A stretch of DNA of 56,407 bases from Methylophilaceae bacterium (GTDB lineage Bacteria > Pseudomonadota > Gammaproteobacteria > Burkholderiales > Methylophilaceae). The position numbers and the translations under genes are program-made. Location of the stretch: assembly GCA_028823485.1 (NCBI GenBank), contig JAPKBG010000015.1, forward strand, positions 1 through 56,407, written 5' to 3'. A model generated the notes under the pieces. That model was not told the DNA's origin. It was given only the letters and a program-made list of their open reading frames with translations, and did no database searches. Positions within the stretch are counted from its first letter, which is position 1. Each line of letters begins with the position of its first letter. Positions 1-10,007 of the stretch are shown here, piece after piece.

Positions 1-332
1 GCTGGTTTCTTAGCCGCCGCTTTTGGAGCAGGTGCTTTTTTAGCTTTAGCGACCACTTTAGGAGCGTCACCACTCATTGCTTTAATGGCAGCGCTCATGC
101 GACTCTTATGACGAGCTGCTTTGTTTTTATGAATGATGCCTTTATCAGTGATGCGGTCAATCACGCTAACGTTTTCAGCGTATGAAGCTGCCGCTGCCGC
201 TTTGTCACCAGACTCAATAGCCTTGATGATTTTTTTCATTGCAGTACGCAAAGTAGAGCGAAGCGCTGCGTTGTGTAAGTTAACTTTTACTGATTGGCGC
301 GCGCGTTTGCGAGCTTGTGCTGTATTTGCCAT
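1..332 (-). CDS. rpsT: 30S ribosomal protein S20 (3' end cut off by window)
   Basis: S20 binds 16S rRNA early in assembly of the small ribosomal subunit. The reverse strand reads [13 protein letters not shown] at the N-terminus, then a helical Lys/Arg/Ala-rich body with the family-typical [19 protein letters not shown] stretch. After about residue 87 comes an Ala/Lys/Pro-rich tail ([12 protein letters not shown]) that runs past the window edge. This tail is longer than in E. coli S20 and is probably a basic extension. The start ATG is at 332-330. The gene diverges from murJ, the usual arrangement in many proteobacteria. Confidence 0.95.
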   Translation of the reverse strand, partial: MANTAQARKRARQSVKVNLHNAALRSTLRTAMKKIIKAIESGDKAAAAASYAENVSVIDRITDKGIIHKNKAARHKSRMSAAIKAMSGDAPKVVAKAKKAPAPKAAAKKP

Positions 333-376
333 GTGTACTGTGTCCTAATGCTTTTATGTAATGTACGAAACCGAGC

Positions 377-405
377 ATATTAGTGTATTTTAAGCTGTTT
401 TGCAA
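377..405 (-). promoter_or_regulatory. Sigma-70-type promoter for rpsT
   Basis: On the reverse strand a TTGCAA -35 box (405-400) and a TAATAT -10 box (382-377) are separated by exactly 17 bp, with a GC-rich stretch (GCTCGG) just after the -10 box, as in growth-rate-regulated ribosomal promoters. The rpsT start codon lies about 45 bp downstream. Assigned from sequence only. Confidence 0.6.
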
Positions 406-428
406 GGAATAAAGTCAATTTGTATGAA

Positions 429-467
429 CTAATTAATGACGCTAATTGATGAGGCTAATTATTCTAG
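429..467 (+). repeat. Three 13-bp tandem units upstream of murJ
   Basis: CTAATT occurs at 429, 442 and 455, exactly 13 bp apart. The first two units are nearly identical over their whole length and the third diverges after CTAATT. The array lies in the rpsT/murJ divergent spacer about 75 bp before the murJ start. It could be a regulator-binding array or chance AT-rich repetition. Confidence 0.4.
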
Positions 468-539
468 AGTAGACATGCTAGAATCTTAGCAGTTTAACAA
501 TCAACAAATAACGCTTTAAATCATCAATGAAACTGCCGC

Positions 540-2093
540 ATGAACTTGCTTAAAACACTCTTTACGGTTGGAAGTATGACCTTTGTCTCGCGCATACTCG
601 GCTTCGTGCGCGATACCCTCATTGCACGTATTTTCGGTGCAGGTATGTTTACGGATGCGTTTATTGTCGCCTTTAGAATTCCCAATCTACTGCGCCGCAT
701 TTCTGCTGAGGGCGCTTTCAGTCAAGCCTTTGTGCCTATTTTGGCAGAATATAAACAGCAGCGCACACACAATGAAACTAAGGCGTTAATTAACCATGTG
801 GCAACCTTGTTGGGGTTGTTCTTAGTGATTGTTACGATTTTCGGTATGCTAGCTGCGCCTTGGGTGGTACAAATAACAGCGCCTGGCTTTGCTGAAAATG
901 CGACTAAGTTTGACCTGACTGTTGACTTGTTGCGGGTGACATTCCCTTATATATTATTTGTTTCGCTGATATCGCTAGCTGGCGGTGTGCTAAACACTTA
1001 TGGCAATTTTTCAACCCCAGCCTTCACGCCCGTTTGGTTAAATATTTCATTTATTGCAGCGATGTTATTCATTGCACCTTATTTTGACAACTCTATTCGA
1101 GTGCTGGCATGGGCCGTTTTTGTTGGCGGCATTTTGCAACTACTCTTTCAGCTGCCATATTTGGCTAAGTTAGGTCTGATGCCTCGCTTTAGCTTAAACC
1201 TGCAAGATGAAGGTGTTTGGCGCATCTTGAAACTAATGGGGCCTGCTATCTTTGGTGTCTCTGTTACCCAGATTTCCATGTTGATTAACACCATCATTGC
1301 TTCCTTCTTAATTAGCGGCAGTGTGTCATGGTTATATTTTGCTGACCGTTTAATGGAGTTCCCGACAGGTTTGTTAGGTGTTGCTTTGGGTACAATATTG
1401 CTGCCTAGTCTTTCTAAAAGTGTGGCAGATAACAATGATAGTGAATACTCACAATTGTTAGACTGGGGTTTGCGTTTAACCTTTATGCTGGCATTGCCAG
1501 CAGCTGTTGCACTTGCCGTGCTTACTGTCCCATTAATCAGCAGCTTGTTTATGTACGGGGCGTTTAATGCACACGATGTGATGATGACCAAAGCGCCTTT
1601 GATGGCTTATAGCCTAGGTCTGATTGGTTTGATTCTAGTTAAGGTGTTAGCACCTGGATTCTATTCAAGGCAGAACATTAAAACGCCCGTTAAAATCGCC
1701 ACCTTCGTCTTGGTGATGACACAGCTCATGAACGTGCTATTTGTTTTTGTTTTGGATTTTAAAGAGTACCGTCATGCGGGCTTGGCATTATCCATTGGTT
1801 TAGGGGCTTGTCTGAATGCAGGCCTATTGTTCTACCATTTGCGTAAACGCGGGCACTATCAACCACAAGCAGGTTGGTTCTTGTTTGTATTGAAGTTGAT
1901 CCTTGCCGTCGTTGTGATGGCAGCTATCGTGCATTATGTAGCAGGTGCTGATGCACTTTGGTTTGATTATGGTTTGATGGAAAAAATCATGCGTTTGGTT
2001 GGATTGTTATTGGTTGGCGTAGGCAGCTATTTTGCCATGTTGTGGTTAATGGGTATTCGCGTAAAAGATTTTATGCGCCGCATTGTCGCGTGA
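540..2093 (+). CDS. murJ: Lipid II flippase MurJ (MviN)
   Basis: MurJ moves lipid II across the inner membrane for peptidoglycan synthesis. The 517-residue product has the family length and about 14 predicted membrane helices. The N-terminus carries the signature SRILGFVRDTLIARIFGAG (about residues 18-36) followed by PNLLRRISAEGAFSQAFVP, which includes the conserved arginines of the central cavity. The ATG at 540 gives the normal MNLLK start. The gene heads a tight same-strand run with ribF, ileS and lspA, with only 7 bp to the chosen ribF start. It appears intact. Confidence 0.97.
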   Translation: MNLLKTLFTVGSMTFVSRILGFVRDTLIARIFGAGMFTDAFIVAFRIPNLLRRISAEGAFSQAFVPILAEYKQQRTHNETKALINHVATLLGLFLVIVTIFGMLAAPWVVQITAPGFAENATKFDLTVDLLRVTFPYILFVSLISLAGGVLNTYGNFSTPAFTPVWLNISFIAAMLFIAPYFDNSIRVLAWAVFVGGILQLLFQLPYLAKLGLMPRFSLNLQDEGVWRILKLMGPAIFGVSVTQISMLINTIIASFLISGSVSWLYFADRLMEFPTGLLGVALGTILLPSLSKSVADNNDSEYSQLLDWGLRLTFMLALPAAVALAVLTVPLISSLFMYGAFNAHDVMMTKAPLMAYSLGLIGLILVKVLAPGFYSRQNIKTPVKIATFVLVMTQLMNVLFVFVLDFKEYRHAGLALSIGLGACLNAGLLFYHLRKRGHYQPQAGWFLFVLKLILAVVVMAAIVHYVAGADALWFDYGLMEKIMRLVGLLLVGVGSYFAMLWLMGIRVKDFMRRIVA

Positions 2094-2100
2094 TGGAAAT

Positions 2101-3030
2101 ATGATGAATATATATAGACATATCCCCCTGACTAAAACGACAGTTGACAAACAAGCTGCAACTATTTCTCGTGCATTGGCCATTGGTAATTTTGATGGTT
2201 TGCATTTAGGCCATCAGGCTTTATTAGCTAAAATGGTTGCAGTCGCAAAATCTCAGCAGATTAAGCCTGCGGTGATGACCTTTGAGCCACATCCGCGTGA
2301 ATTTTTTACGCCACAAAATGCACCAGCGAGATTGTCTTCTATACGAGAGAAGCTAGAGTATTTTCATGAGGCTGGTATAGAAGATGTCTTTGTGATGCGA
2401 TTCAACAAAGCCTTTTCGACGATTACAGCACCAGACTTTATGCAACAAGTGTTAACCGATGCATTGCAGGCTAATACGATTTTAGTTGGTGGGGATTTTT
2501 GTTTCGGTGCGAAACGAAAAGGCACGGTGCAGGATTTGATTGAATCCGGATTTAACTTGATTGACTTCCATGAGGTCAAAGTGGCGCATGAGCGCGTTTC
2601 TAGCACCTTGGTGCGCAAAGCCCTTGCCGCAGATGATTTGATGCAGGCAGCGCGCCTGCTAGGCCGCTCATATAGCATTAGCGGCAAGGTGGTGCATGGC
2701 GCAAAGCGCGGACGGCAGTTAGGTTACCCAACGGCCAATGTGCATATGCGGCATGAGCGGCCTGCCTTTACAGGGGTTTATGCGGTAAAATTAGACGGGC
2801 GTGAAGGTGTGGCCAACTTAGGTGTGCGGCCAACCATTGCTGGCATCCCAAAATTGATGCTGGAAGTGTATGTTTTTGATTTTGATGGCGATCTATATGG
2901 TGCGCATGTGCATGTGCAGTTTTTCCATAAAATTCGCGATGAAATAAAGTTTGATGGATTAGAAGCGCTAAAAGCGCAAATTGCCGTTGATGTAAGCGAC
3001 GCGCAAACTTTTTTTAACAGTAGCAAGTAA
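2101..3030 (+). CDS. ribF: Bifunctional riboflavin kinase / FAD synthetase
   Basis: RibF phosphorylates riboflavin to FMN and adenylates FMN to FAD. The N-terminal nucleotidyltransferase domain shows [15 protein letters not shown] (about residues 27-41, HxGH-type motif). The C-terminal riboflavin kinase domain shows [11 protein letters not shown] (about 204-214) and NLGVRPT (about 238-244). The ATG at 2101, just after GGAAAT, is preferred. An in-frame TTG at 2083 would overlap the murJ end and add six unlikely residues. Length is about 309 residues, normal for the family. It lies 20 bp before ileS, the common ribF-ileS-lspA order. Confidence 0.95.
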   Translation: MMNIYRHIPLTKTTVDKQAATISRALAIGNFDGLHLGHQALLAKMVAVAKSQQIKPAVMTFEPHPREFFTPQNAPARLSSIREKLEYFHEAGIEDVFVMRFNKAFSTITAPDFMQQVLTDALQANTILVGGDFCFGAKRKGTVQDLIESGFNLIDFHEVKVAHERVSSTLVRKALAADDLMQAARLLGRSYSISGKVVHGAKRGRQLGYPTANVHMRHERPAFTGVYAVKLDGREGVANLGVRPTIAGIPKLMLEVYVFDFDGDLYGAHVHVQFFHKIRDEIKFDGLEALKAQIAVDVSDAQTFFNSSK

Positions 3031-3050
3031 AACGGATTAGAAAACTAAGT

Positions 3051-5888
3051 ATGACCGACAGCAATAAACAAAAATATAAACTCAACCTGCCAGAGACGCC
3101 ATTTCCAATGCGCGGTAACTTGGCTAAGCGCGAGCCTGACTGGCTAAAAGACTGGCAAGATAAAAAGCTTTACCAGAAAATCAGAGCGGCGCGACAAGGC
3201 GCGAAAAAGTTTATTCTGCATGATGGGCCGCCGTATGCGAATGGCGATATTCATATTGGTCACGCCGTTAATAAAATCTTAAAAGACATCATTGTTAAAG
3301 CCAAAACGATGGGCGGCTTTGATGCGCCCTATGTACCGGGTTGGGATTGTCATGGATTGCCAATTGAGTTGGTGGTTGAAAAAAATCACGGCAAAAATAT
3401 CGATCCTGCGCAATTCCGTGAGCTTTGCCGCGAATATGCTGCTGAGCAAGTCGAAAGGCAAAAGAAAGATTTTGTTCGTTTAGGTGTGCTGAGTGATTGG
3501 GATAACCCATACCTTACCATGGACTTCCAAACGGAAGCCGACATCATGCGTGCGCTTGGTGATATCCATAAAAATGGTTATTTATACCAAGGCAGTAAAC
3601 CTGTCCATTGGTGTACAGACTGTGGTTCTGCACTGGCTGAGGCTGAAGTGGAATACGAAGATGTGAATTCACCAGCGATTGATGTTGCTTTTAAAGCGGC
3701 TGACAATGCGGCGGTTGCTAAAGCATTTGGTGTCGAAGTGACAGGCGATGTGTTGGCAGTTATTTGGACAACAACGCCTTGGACATTGCCCGCTAACCAA
3801 GCCATCAGTGTGCATCCTGAGTTTGATTATGATTTGATTCAAACGAGCAAAGGCTTGTTGATCCTAGCGCGTGAGTTGGCAGTCGCTAATTTGGCACGCT
3901 ATGAAGAAGAGGGCGCGACAGTATTGGGTTCTTGCAAAGGCGAAGCATTAAATGGCTTGCTATTAGACCATCCTTTCGATGGTCGCCAAGTGCCTATCAT
4001 CTGTGGTGACCACGTGACTGCTGAAGCCGGTACTGGTTTGGTCCATACTGCAGCCGCACATGGTAACGATGACTGGTTGGTCATGCGTGCCAATTATCCA
4101 GAAGAGAAGCCACGTGTGCTCATGGGCGCTGATGGTCACTTCTTTGGAAGTGAATTGGTTGAATTTGCACCGATTCGTGGATTAAGCCGTAAAGAAGCGA
4201 ACAAAGTGATTTTAGAGCACATGACAGCAAGCGGCGCGCTGATTGCTAGTGCGCGCTTGAATCATAGCTTCCCACATTGCTGGCGCCATAAAACGCCATT
4301 GATGCAATTGGCAACCCATCAGTGGTTTGTCGGTATGAATGCGCAAGGCGTTGATGGTAAGTCATTACGCGAATATGCGGATGTAGCAGTTGAGAATACA
4401 GAATTCTTTCCTGACTGGGGTAGTGCGCGCTTAGAAGGTATGATTAAAACCCGTCCAGATTGGTGTGTTTCACGCCAGCGTAGCTGGGGCGTGCCGATGC
4501 CACTGTTTATACATAAAGAGACAGGTGAGCTACATCCTAAGACTAGCGAGTTGTTAGAGGCTGCTTGTTTATTGGTTGAGCATGCGGGCGTTGAGGCTTG
4601 GTTCTCATTAGACGTGGATGCATTCTTAAATTCGCATGCGCCAGAGAGTGCGGACCAGTATAAAAAAGTAACCGACACCTTAGACGTTTGGTTCGACTCA
4701 GGTACGACGCATGCTTCAGTATTGAAGCGTCGCGAGGGACTTAATTATCCGGCGGACTTATATCTAGAAGGCTCAGATCAACACAGAGGCTGGTTCCAAT
4801 CCAGTTTGCTCACTGGCTGTGCCATTGGTGGCCGCGCGCCATACGACGCCTTGCTCACGCATGGTTTTGTCGTAGATGGCAAAGGCAAAAAGATGAGTAA
4901 GTCTAAGGGCAACGTTGTTGCGCCACAAAAAGTGATGGATACCTATGGCGCAGATATCTTACGCTTATGGGTAGCAAGCACTGACTACTCTGGCGAATTG
5001 ACGATTTCCGATGAAATCTTGAAACGTGTTTCAGATAGCTATCGTAAGATTCGTAACACCTTACGTTTTTTGCTTGCTAACGTGGATGACTTTGATCCAG
5101 TAACACAAACAGTTGCTTATGACGATTTGTTAGAAATCGATTGCTATGCACTCGGTGTGTTGGCCGATATGTCTAAGACTTGTAAAGCCGCCTATGATGG
5201 TTACGAACTGCATAAAGTCGGACAATCACTTCTACACTTCTGTGCAGAAGACTTAGGTGCTTTCTATTTAGATATTTTAAAAGATCGTATGTACACCAAT
5301 GCGGAAGACTCGCATGATCGACGTGCGGCACAAACCGTATTGTTAAAAATCACACAAGTCTTATCTGGTTTAATGGCGCCTGTGCTGAGCTATACGGCCG
5401 AAGAGGTTTGGGCAACACTTAACCCTGATGCCGATGACTTCGTAATCTTGCATGATTGGTCTAAAGCGGATGATGCGATTACGCCAGTTGAATATGCGGA
5501 CTATGAACAAAACCTAAAAGCCAAATGGAAAGCCATTCGTGCAATTAGAGCAGAAGCGGCGAAAGAGATTGAAGTGGTCCGTGGTACTGGTCAAATTGGT
5601 TCATCATTGCAGTCAGAACTAGCCTTCCATGTGGCTGGGGAGACTTACGATGCATTGAATAGCTTAGGTGATGATTTGCGCTTTGTGATGATTACTTCTA
5701 GCGCGACGGTGTATAAAGCCGTGAGCGAAGATGAGCAGAAGGTCAGCGTATTACCAAGTGAGCATGAGAAGTGCGCACGTTGCTGGCACTATTGTGAAGA
5801 TGTAGGCGTAAGTGCAGAGCATCCAACGATTTGTGGCCGTTGCGAAACCAATCTGTTTGGGCGGGCCGAGTCTAGAAAACATGCTTAA
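3051..5888 (+). CDS. ileS: Isoleucyl-tRNA synthetase
   Basis: Class Ia aminoacyl-tRNA synthetase that charges tRNA-Ile. The 945-residue protein has the HIGH motif as HIGH (about 68-71, in [17 protein letters not shown]) and the KMSKS loop as KMSKS (about 614-618). An editing (CP1) domain with [12 protein letters not shown] lies between them. A C-terminal zinc-binding module carries two Cys pairs (CARC near 907, CGRC near 927), the bacterial type. The last eight bases overlap the likely lspA start, so the two are probably translationally coupled. Intact. Confidence 0.98.
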   Translation: MTDSNKQKYKLNLPETPFPMRGNLAKREPDWLKDWQDKKLYQKIRAARQGAKKFILHDGPPYANGDIHIGHAVNKILKDIIVKAKTMGGFDAPYVPGWDCHGLPIELVVEKNHGKNIDPAQFRELCREYAAEQVERQKKDFVRLGVLSDWDNPYLTMDFQTEADIMRALGDIHKNGYLYQGSKPVHWCTDCGSALAEAEVEYEDVNSPAIDVAFKAADNAAVAKAFGVEVTGDVLAVIWTTTPWTLPANQAISVHPEFDYDLIQTSKGLLILARELAVANLARYEEEGATVLGSCKGEALNGLLLDHPFDGRQVPIICGDHVTAEAGTGLVHTAAAHGNDDWLVMRANYPEEKPRVLMGADGHFFGSELVEFAPIRGLSRKEANKVILEHMTASGALIASARLNHSFPHCWRHKTPLMQLATHQWFVGMNAQGVDGKSLREYADVAVENTEFFPDWGSARLEGMIKTRPDWCVSRQRSWGVPMPLFIHKETGELHPKTSELLEAACLLVEHAGVEAWFSLDVDAFLNSHAPESADQYKKVTDTLDVWFDSGTTHASVLKRREGLNYPADLYLEGSDQHRGWFQSSLLTGCAIGGRAPYDALLTHGFVVDGKGKKMSKSKGNVVAPQKVMDTYGADILRLWVASTDYSGELTISDEILKRVSDSYRKIRNTLRFLLANVDDFDPVTQTVAYDDLLEIDCYALGVLADMSKTCKAAYDGYELHKVGQSLLHFCAEDLGAFYLDILKDRMYTNAEDSHDRRAAQTVLLKITQVLSGLMAPVLSYTAEEVWATLNPDADDFVILHDWSKADDAITPVEYADYEQNLKAKWKAIRAIRAEAAKEIEVVRGTGQIGSSLQSELAFHVAGETYDALNSLGDDLRFVMITSSATVYKAVSEDEQKVSVLPSEHEKCARCWHYCEDVGVSAEHPTICGRCETNLFGRAESRKHA

Positions 5889-6369
5889 GGCGATGTTTAG
5901 CAAATGTCCGCTGAGCAAGTGGCTCAGCATTAGCGCAGTTATTGTTATTGTGGATTTGTATACCAAGCACTTAACGCAGCAAGCGTTTGTGCTTGGTGAA
6001 AAATTAACCATGACCTCCTTTTTTGATTTAGTGCGCTACCACAATGAAGGCGCTGCATTTAGCTTTTTAGCAGATGCAGGCGGCTGGCAAAAATGGTTCT
6101 TTACCGCGGTATCAGCGATCGCCAGCATCTTTATTTTATATCTACTTAAAAAACACCCGACAGAGAAGTTGTTCAGCCTAGGGCTTGCGCTAGTATTAGG
6201 TGGAGCACTGGGTAATTTATATGATCGTGCTACCTTGGGTTATGTGGTTGATTTCCTATCTTTCCACGTAAATGGCTATTACTGGCCTGCATTTAATGTC
6301 GCGGACAGTGCCATTACCGTTGGCGTAGGCGTTTTATTGTTGGATAGTTTTATTACTAAAAAAGGATAG
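5881..6369 (+). CDS. lspA: Lipoprotein signal peptidase II
   Basis: LspA is an inner-membrane aspartyl protease that cleaves signal peptides of prolipoproteins after diacylglyceryl addition. The 162-residue product has four membrane helices and both catalytic-aspartate motifs: [16 protein letters not shown] (about 111-126) and FNVADSAI (about 138-145). The ATG at 5881 overlaps the ileS stop. ATG 5893 is an alternative giving a product four residues shorter. Several substrates with lipobox sequences occur in this window (lptE and the lipoproteins at 19.8 and 21.3 kb). Confidence 0.95.
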   Translation: MLKAMFSKCPLSKWLSISAVIVIVDLYTKHLTQQAFVLGEKLTMTSFFDLVRYHNEGAAFSFLADAGGWQKWFFTAVSAIASIFILYLLKKHPTEKLFSLGLALVLGGALGNLYDRATLGYVVDFLSFHVNGYYWPAFNVADSAITVGVGVLLLDSFITKKG

Positions 6370-6379
6370 ACTACTATTC

Positions 6380-7027
6380 ATGCCTGATTGGAAAAAACTC
6401 ATTGCTGGTAAGGTTGCAATTGCAAAAAAAGGCAATAAGAAAAGTACGGTAGGCGCAAATGAACGGGTGCCTGCAGGGCAAACGCAAGTCGCCAATTTCC
6501 CTGTGCTGGATTTAGGCATTAAGCCTGAGATTGCGCAAAAAAGTTGGCAGTTGCAAATTTTTGGCTTGGTTGAAAAAGAACTCACGTTAGATTGGAATGC
6601 ATTCCAAGCGCTGAACCATATTACTGATGTCTCTGACTTTCATTGTGTCACTCGTTGGAGTCAGTTAAATATGGACTGGCAAGGTGTGCGTGTACGGGAT
6701 GTGCTCGAGATGGCAATGCCACTGGAAAACGCCAAGTTTGTGACCATGCATGGCTATGATGGCTACACGACGAATTTACCACTAAACGCTTTACTTGATG
6801 ACGATGTGTTACTTGCACATGCTGTATTGGGCGAACCTTTGACCAAAGAGCATGGCGGCCCTATCCGCATGGTGGTGCCACAACGTTATGCTTGGAAAGG
6901 CGCTAAATGGTTAAAAGCCATCGAACTGCACGAGTTCGATAAGCGCGGCTTCTGGGAAGTGCGCGGCTATCACAATGATGCCTTCCCATTTGAAGAGCAG
7001 CGTTTTTCAGAAGACGATGAAATTTAG
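6380..7027 (+). CDS. Sulfite oxidase-like molybdopterin-fold protein
   Basis: The 215-residue protein matches the oxidoreductase molybdopterin-binding domain (SuoX fold). It has the conserved Cys in DFHCVTRWS (about residue 88), the expected molybdenum ligand, plus a GYTTNLPL segment and a C-terminal GGPIRMVVPQRYAWKGAKW block. There is no signal or Tat peptide, so it is probably cytoplasmic, unlike MsrP/YedY. The substrate is unknown. It follows lspA by 10 bp and likely belongs to the same transcript, at the place where ispH or fkpB often sits. Downstream lies decayed DNA. Confidence 0.8.
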   Translation: MPDWKKLIAGKVAIAKKGNKKSTVGANERVPAGQTQVANFPVLDLGIKPEIAQKSWQLQIFGLVEKELTLDWNAFQALNHITDVSDFHCVTRWSQLNMDWQGVRVRDVLEMAMPLENAKFVTMHGYDGYTTNLPLNALLDDDVLLAHAVLGEPLTKEHGGPIRMVVPQRYAWKGAKWLKAIELHEFDKRGFWEVRGYHNDAFPFEEQRFSEDDEI

Positions 7028-7043
7028 TTTTTAGCGAGTAGTT

Positions 7044-7440
7044 TTAAAATGTTTCTGGACATACTGGTTTGCTAAATATATAGCCATAACCAAAGTCACA
7101 ACCCACTTTTTTGAGTATATTCAATTGCATTTCCGTTTCAATGCCTCCAGCAATGATCTCCATGCCTAATTTATGCGCCATCATAATAATCGCTTCACAT
7201 AAAGTGTTACTCGTACGCGTAATCCCTAAATTCCGAACAAAACTTCGGTCGATTTTAATTTAATCAATATCAAGCTTTTGCAAGTAAGATAAGGACGAGT
7301 AGCTAGTACTAAAATCACCCAGTGCCACTTGAATCCCGGCATCGCGTGACTCTAATAATTTATCGTTAATAAAAGCTTGCTTTCTAATAGTGAGCCTTTC
7401 GTAATCTCTACCATGATGCTATTTCTAAATAGCTTGGCTT
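7044..7440 (-). pseudogene. Truncated EAL-domain c-di-GMP phosphodiesterase
   Basis: On the reverse strand the frames spell the second half of an EAL domain: MVEITKGSLLE, then LLESRDAGIQVALGDFS, SYSSLSYLQKLDID, IKIDRSFVRNL, and AGGIETEMQLNIL near the C-terminus. EAL proteins hydrolyse cyclic di-GMP. The copy is dead. An in-frame TAA replaces the residue before IKIDRSFV, a frameshift separates GSLLE from the next block, and everything upstream of the EITKG region is missing where IS3-like sequence begins (about 7441). DFSTSYSS replaces the usual DDFGTGYSS, another sign of relaxed selection. Confidence 0.85.
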
Positions 7441-7442
7441 TT

Positions 7443-8281
7443 TTAAGTTGCTCATTTGGCCGAGGTCAACGATATTCTAAAAAAGGCGCATGTGTATTTT
7501 CTCAACAACCCAAGTCGATGAGGTGCACCTACATACAGCAACATTTATCGAAGTATCAACCTGCTGCCTTGTGCGAGGCGTTGAGCGTGAGCCGTAGGCC
7601 TACCATCGCTGCTGACGTTCAAGCTCAAGGCTTTGCCGTGGGCGTACGTACGGTCGGTCGAGTGATGTGAAGTTTAGGCTTGCGTGCTAAAAGTGGCCGC
7701 AAGTTTAAATGCACCACTGATTCTAATCACAAATATGGTACATGGCCAAATTTACTTAACCGTCACTTTATGGTAATACGCCCCAATCAAGTATAATAAG
7801 AAGTATTACTTACATTCGTACTGACGAAGGTTGGCTATATCTGGTGGTCATGCTTGATTTATTTAGCCGTCAATTAGTGGGCTGGCAGATGAGCCATCGC
7901 ATTGATCGTAATTTGGTGTGGATACATTGCAGGCTGTGCTGTTGACACGCGGCAATCCTAAGTGCTTGACAGTACATTCGGACCAAGGTGTAGGCTTGCA
8001 AAGACTACTGTCAACTCATTGCTAAACACCATTTAGTGCGTAGTATGAGTCGCCGTGGCAATTGTTGAGATAATGCGGTGGCAGAAAGCCTTTTTGCTAC
8101 ACTGAAAAAACAAGCAGTGCATGGTGCGCGTTTTTTAACCAGACAAGTCGCTCAGCAGCATAATTTTGAATATATTGAATGTTACTATAATCGCGTACCC
8201 AGACATCCAACAAACGACTGGGTTAGTCCAGTTAACTTTGAAGCAGCGTGTTACAAAAGTATTGAGGGGGTGCTTGTCTGA
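7443..8281 (+). mobile_element. Degenerate IS3-family insertion sequence remnant
   Basis: Forward-strand frames show the end of an OrfA-like protein (VAHLAEVNDILKKAHVYF, 7443 on) running into OrfB pieces: PAALCEALSVSR, GFAVGVRTVGRVM, SGRKFKCTTDSNHKYG, HSDQG-like remains, SRRGN, and an almost intact C-terminus (AVAESLFATLKKQ to SPVNFEAACYKS, 8078-8281). These are DDE-transposase OrfB signatures. Many stops and frameshifts break the gene and I see no terminal inverted repeats. The left side directly abuts the truncated EAL gene. It is an old, immobile fragment. Confidence 0.85.
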
Positions 8282-8315
8282 TTTTATGACGAGGTTCACT
8301 ATAAGTAGTAGTGAA

Positions 8316-9240
8316 TTAGTGTTTGCGAGAAAACAGCACCTGTAATCCGGCCTTAAAAATACCAACACTAATCGCAGCTGCAAGTAGTCCAATAACTGCG
8401 TCAACTAAAACAGGTGTCACAATCGATAATGCCGCGCCAATAGTCGGTAGGTGCTCCGCATTTTCTACAAGATATTCACTTAAATGATGTAATGGTGGGG
8501 TACCGTGTCCATTGATACTGCCGCCTGCTAAGAACATGGCTGCTGTGCCGACGATACTGAGTCCGTGCATGAGGAATGGTGCGAAGGCTAATATTTTTTG
8601 ACTGAATTTACGCTGTCACTGCCGCCAAACACTTTGTCCTTTTTTAACATTAGGTGCAACCCAAGGCCATTTAGTTTGACAATGCCAGCGACTAAACCAT
8701 AAACAAAAACAGTCACACCAAAAGTGATAAGTGTCACAACAATGACTTGCATCTGGAATCGGAAATCCTTAACAGTGTTTAAATAAAGAACAATGATTTC
8801 AGTAGGTAAAATAAAATCGGTACGGATGGCACCTTTTATTTTATTCTTTTCTAATGCGAGTAAATCAACGTTGGTGTCGTGAATGGCTTGTTTCAGTGAT
8901 TGCTCCTATGATTCGACTTCTTCTTCATCATGTAAAATTGATGTGTCACTTTTTCAAAACCTTCAAAGCATAAAAACAAACCACCAAGCACGAGTAAATG
9001 CGTAACGAGGGCAGGTTGAAGTAGCTAATGGCAAGTGCTACGGGCACTAAGATGGGCTTGTTGATGAAGGCATCTTTCGCTACGGCCCAAACAACGGGTA
9101 ACTCGCGATTAGAATTGACACCAGAGACTTATTCAGCATTTAAAGCCAAATCATCGCCTAGCACACCAGCTGTATTTTTTGCTGCTACTTGTGTTAGAAC
9201 AGAAACGTCATCTAACATGGTGATGATGTCGTCGAAGAAA
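8316..9240 (-). pseudogene. DUF808 / YedI-family membrane protein, frameshifted
   Basis: Reading the reverse strand from 9240, successive frames give [19 protein letters not shown] and then [13 protein letters not shown], followed by an in-frame TAA. The rest reads [38 protein letters not shown], and an open C-terminal block (8570-8316) with HGLSIVGTAAMFLAGGSI. This order matches the DUF808 inner-membrane family, whose role is unknown. At least three frameshifts and stops are present. The N-terminal end has been replaced: its first codons are now the antisense of the DUF2946 gene start. Confidence 0.8.
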
Positions 9241-9657
9241 ATATTCAAGTGGGTGCATAGTGTCGCATTATTTGCGATCTTTTTTGCGTCGCTTGCGCCT
9301 AGCATTTCACATGCACTGGCGGCACAACAGGGTGTCAATAGTTTCGCACAAGAAATATGTACGGCGGATGGTGAAAATATCACGATTGACGTGGTGACCA
9401 GTCAGGGCCATCAGCTATCAACAACGCTCCTTGATCAAGAAGAGACGCCATCACCAGCAAGCATCGTCCATCATTTAAACCACTGTCCATTCTGCTCTAA
9501 CCCTAATGCTGATCATGGTATTGATGCACCAAACTTACCGATTATTGCTTTACTCGAAACACAAGCGAAACAGCTTGTCGTTTCAACACAAGCGGCTTTA
9601 TTGCCTCGCTTCTCAGTACTACCTCCGCCTGCACAGGCACCCCCAACTTTTAATTAA
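9217..9657 (+). CDS. DUF2946-family exported protein, probable copper context
   Basis: The product has a short basic N-terminus, a hydrophobic signal/anchor ([22 protein letters not shown]), a Cys (EICTADG) and a C-terminal HCPFC motif, then a Pro-rich end. This is the layout of DUF2946 proteins, often encoded near copper receptors. Metal binding is an inference from HCPFC. The frame is open back to 9028, but that part is antisense to the DUF808 remnant and looks non-coding, so the start is put at ATG 9217 (9223 or 9226 are alternatives). First gene of the 9.2-15.5 kb cassette. Confidence 0.7.
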   Translation: MVMMSSKKIFKWVHSVALFAIFFASLAPSISHALAAQQGVNSFAQEICTADGENITIDVVTSQGHQLSTTLLDQEETPSPASIVHHLNHCPFCSNPNADHGIDAPNLPIIALLETQAKQLVVSTQAALLPRFSVLPPPAQAPPTFN

Positions 9658-9752
9658 ATTCAAAACGACAGTCACCACAGTTAGTGCTAACTAACGGGTG
9701 TTACTTTACTATGCGCTCGCCGTATGGTAGCGAATTTAATGAAGGTAACACA

Positions 9753-10007
9753 ATGATTAATATAGAAATTAAAGCGATGATAAAGGCTAAGACTGCTGCT
9801 TGTGGCCGTCGCATTACATTGAATGAATTAGCTAAAGCAACCGGTATCAGCCGTATGACGCTTTCTCGTATGATTAACAAAAAAAACTATAGCACAGTGA
9901 CTAACCACTTAGATAAGTTGTGCCAGTTTTTTGAATGTGAGCTGCATGAGTTGATTAAATATGTGCCAGAGAACCAACTTTCAACGAACTTATCTGGAGC
10001 AGTGTGA
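9753..10007 (+). CDS. Cro/CI-type helix-turn-helix regulator
   Basis: An 84-residue DNA-binding protein. ITLNELAKATGISRMTLSRMIN (about 22-43) is a standard HTH, followed by a dimer-type tail (LDKLCQFFECELHELIKYV), like small XRE proteins of the YozG kind. The ATG at 9753 has a good ribosome site (GAAGG). The longer open frame to 9684 includes no better start. It lies between the DUF2946 gene and the TonB receptor, so it may regulate the cassette. The effector is unknown. It is followed by a diverged duplicate that overlaps its stop codon. Confidence 0.85.
   Translation: MINIEIKAMIKAKTAACGRRITLNELAKATGISRMTLSRMINKKNYSTVTNHLDKLCQFFECELHELIKYVPENQLSTNLSGAV

Noticed and set aside
133-348. Forward open frame opposite rpsT
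   Set aside because: It is antisense to the clearly coding S20 gene and has no family features.
7377-7670. 97-codon forward frame as a separate gene
   Set aside because: It starts in antisense EAL sequence and runs into IS3 OrfB fragments, so it is a chance frame through the remnant.
8282-8315. Right inverted repeat of the IS3 remnant
   Set aside because: No sequence resembling an IS3 terminal repeat or a matching left end was found.
9028-9216. N-terminal extension of the DUF2946 gene
   Set aside because: The sequence is the reverse of DUF808 codons and reads as non-natural on the plus strand; the hydrophobic signal starts only after 9217.
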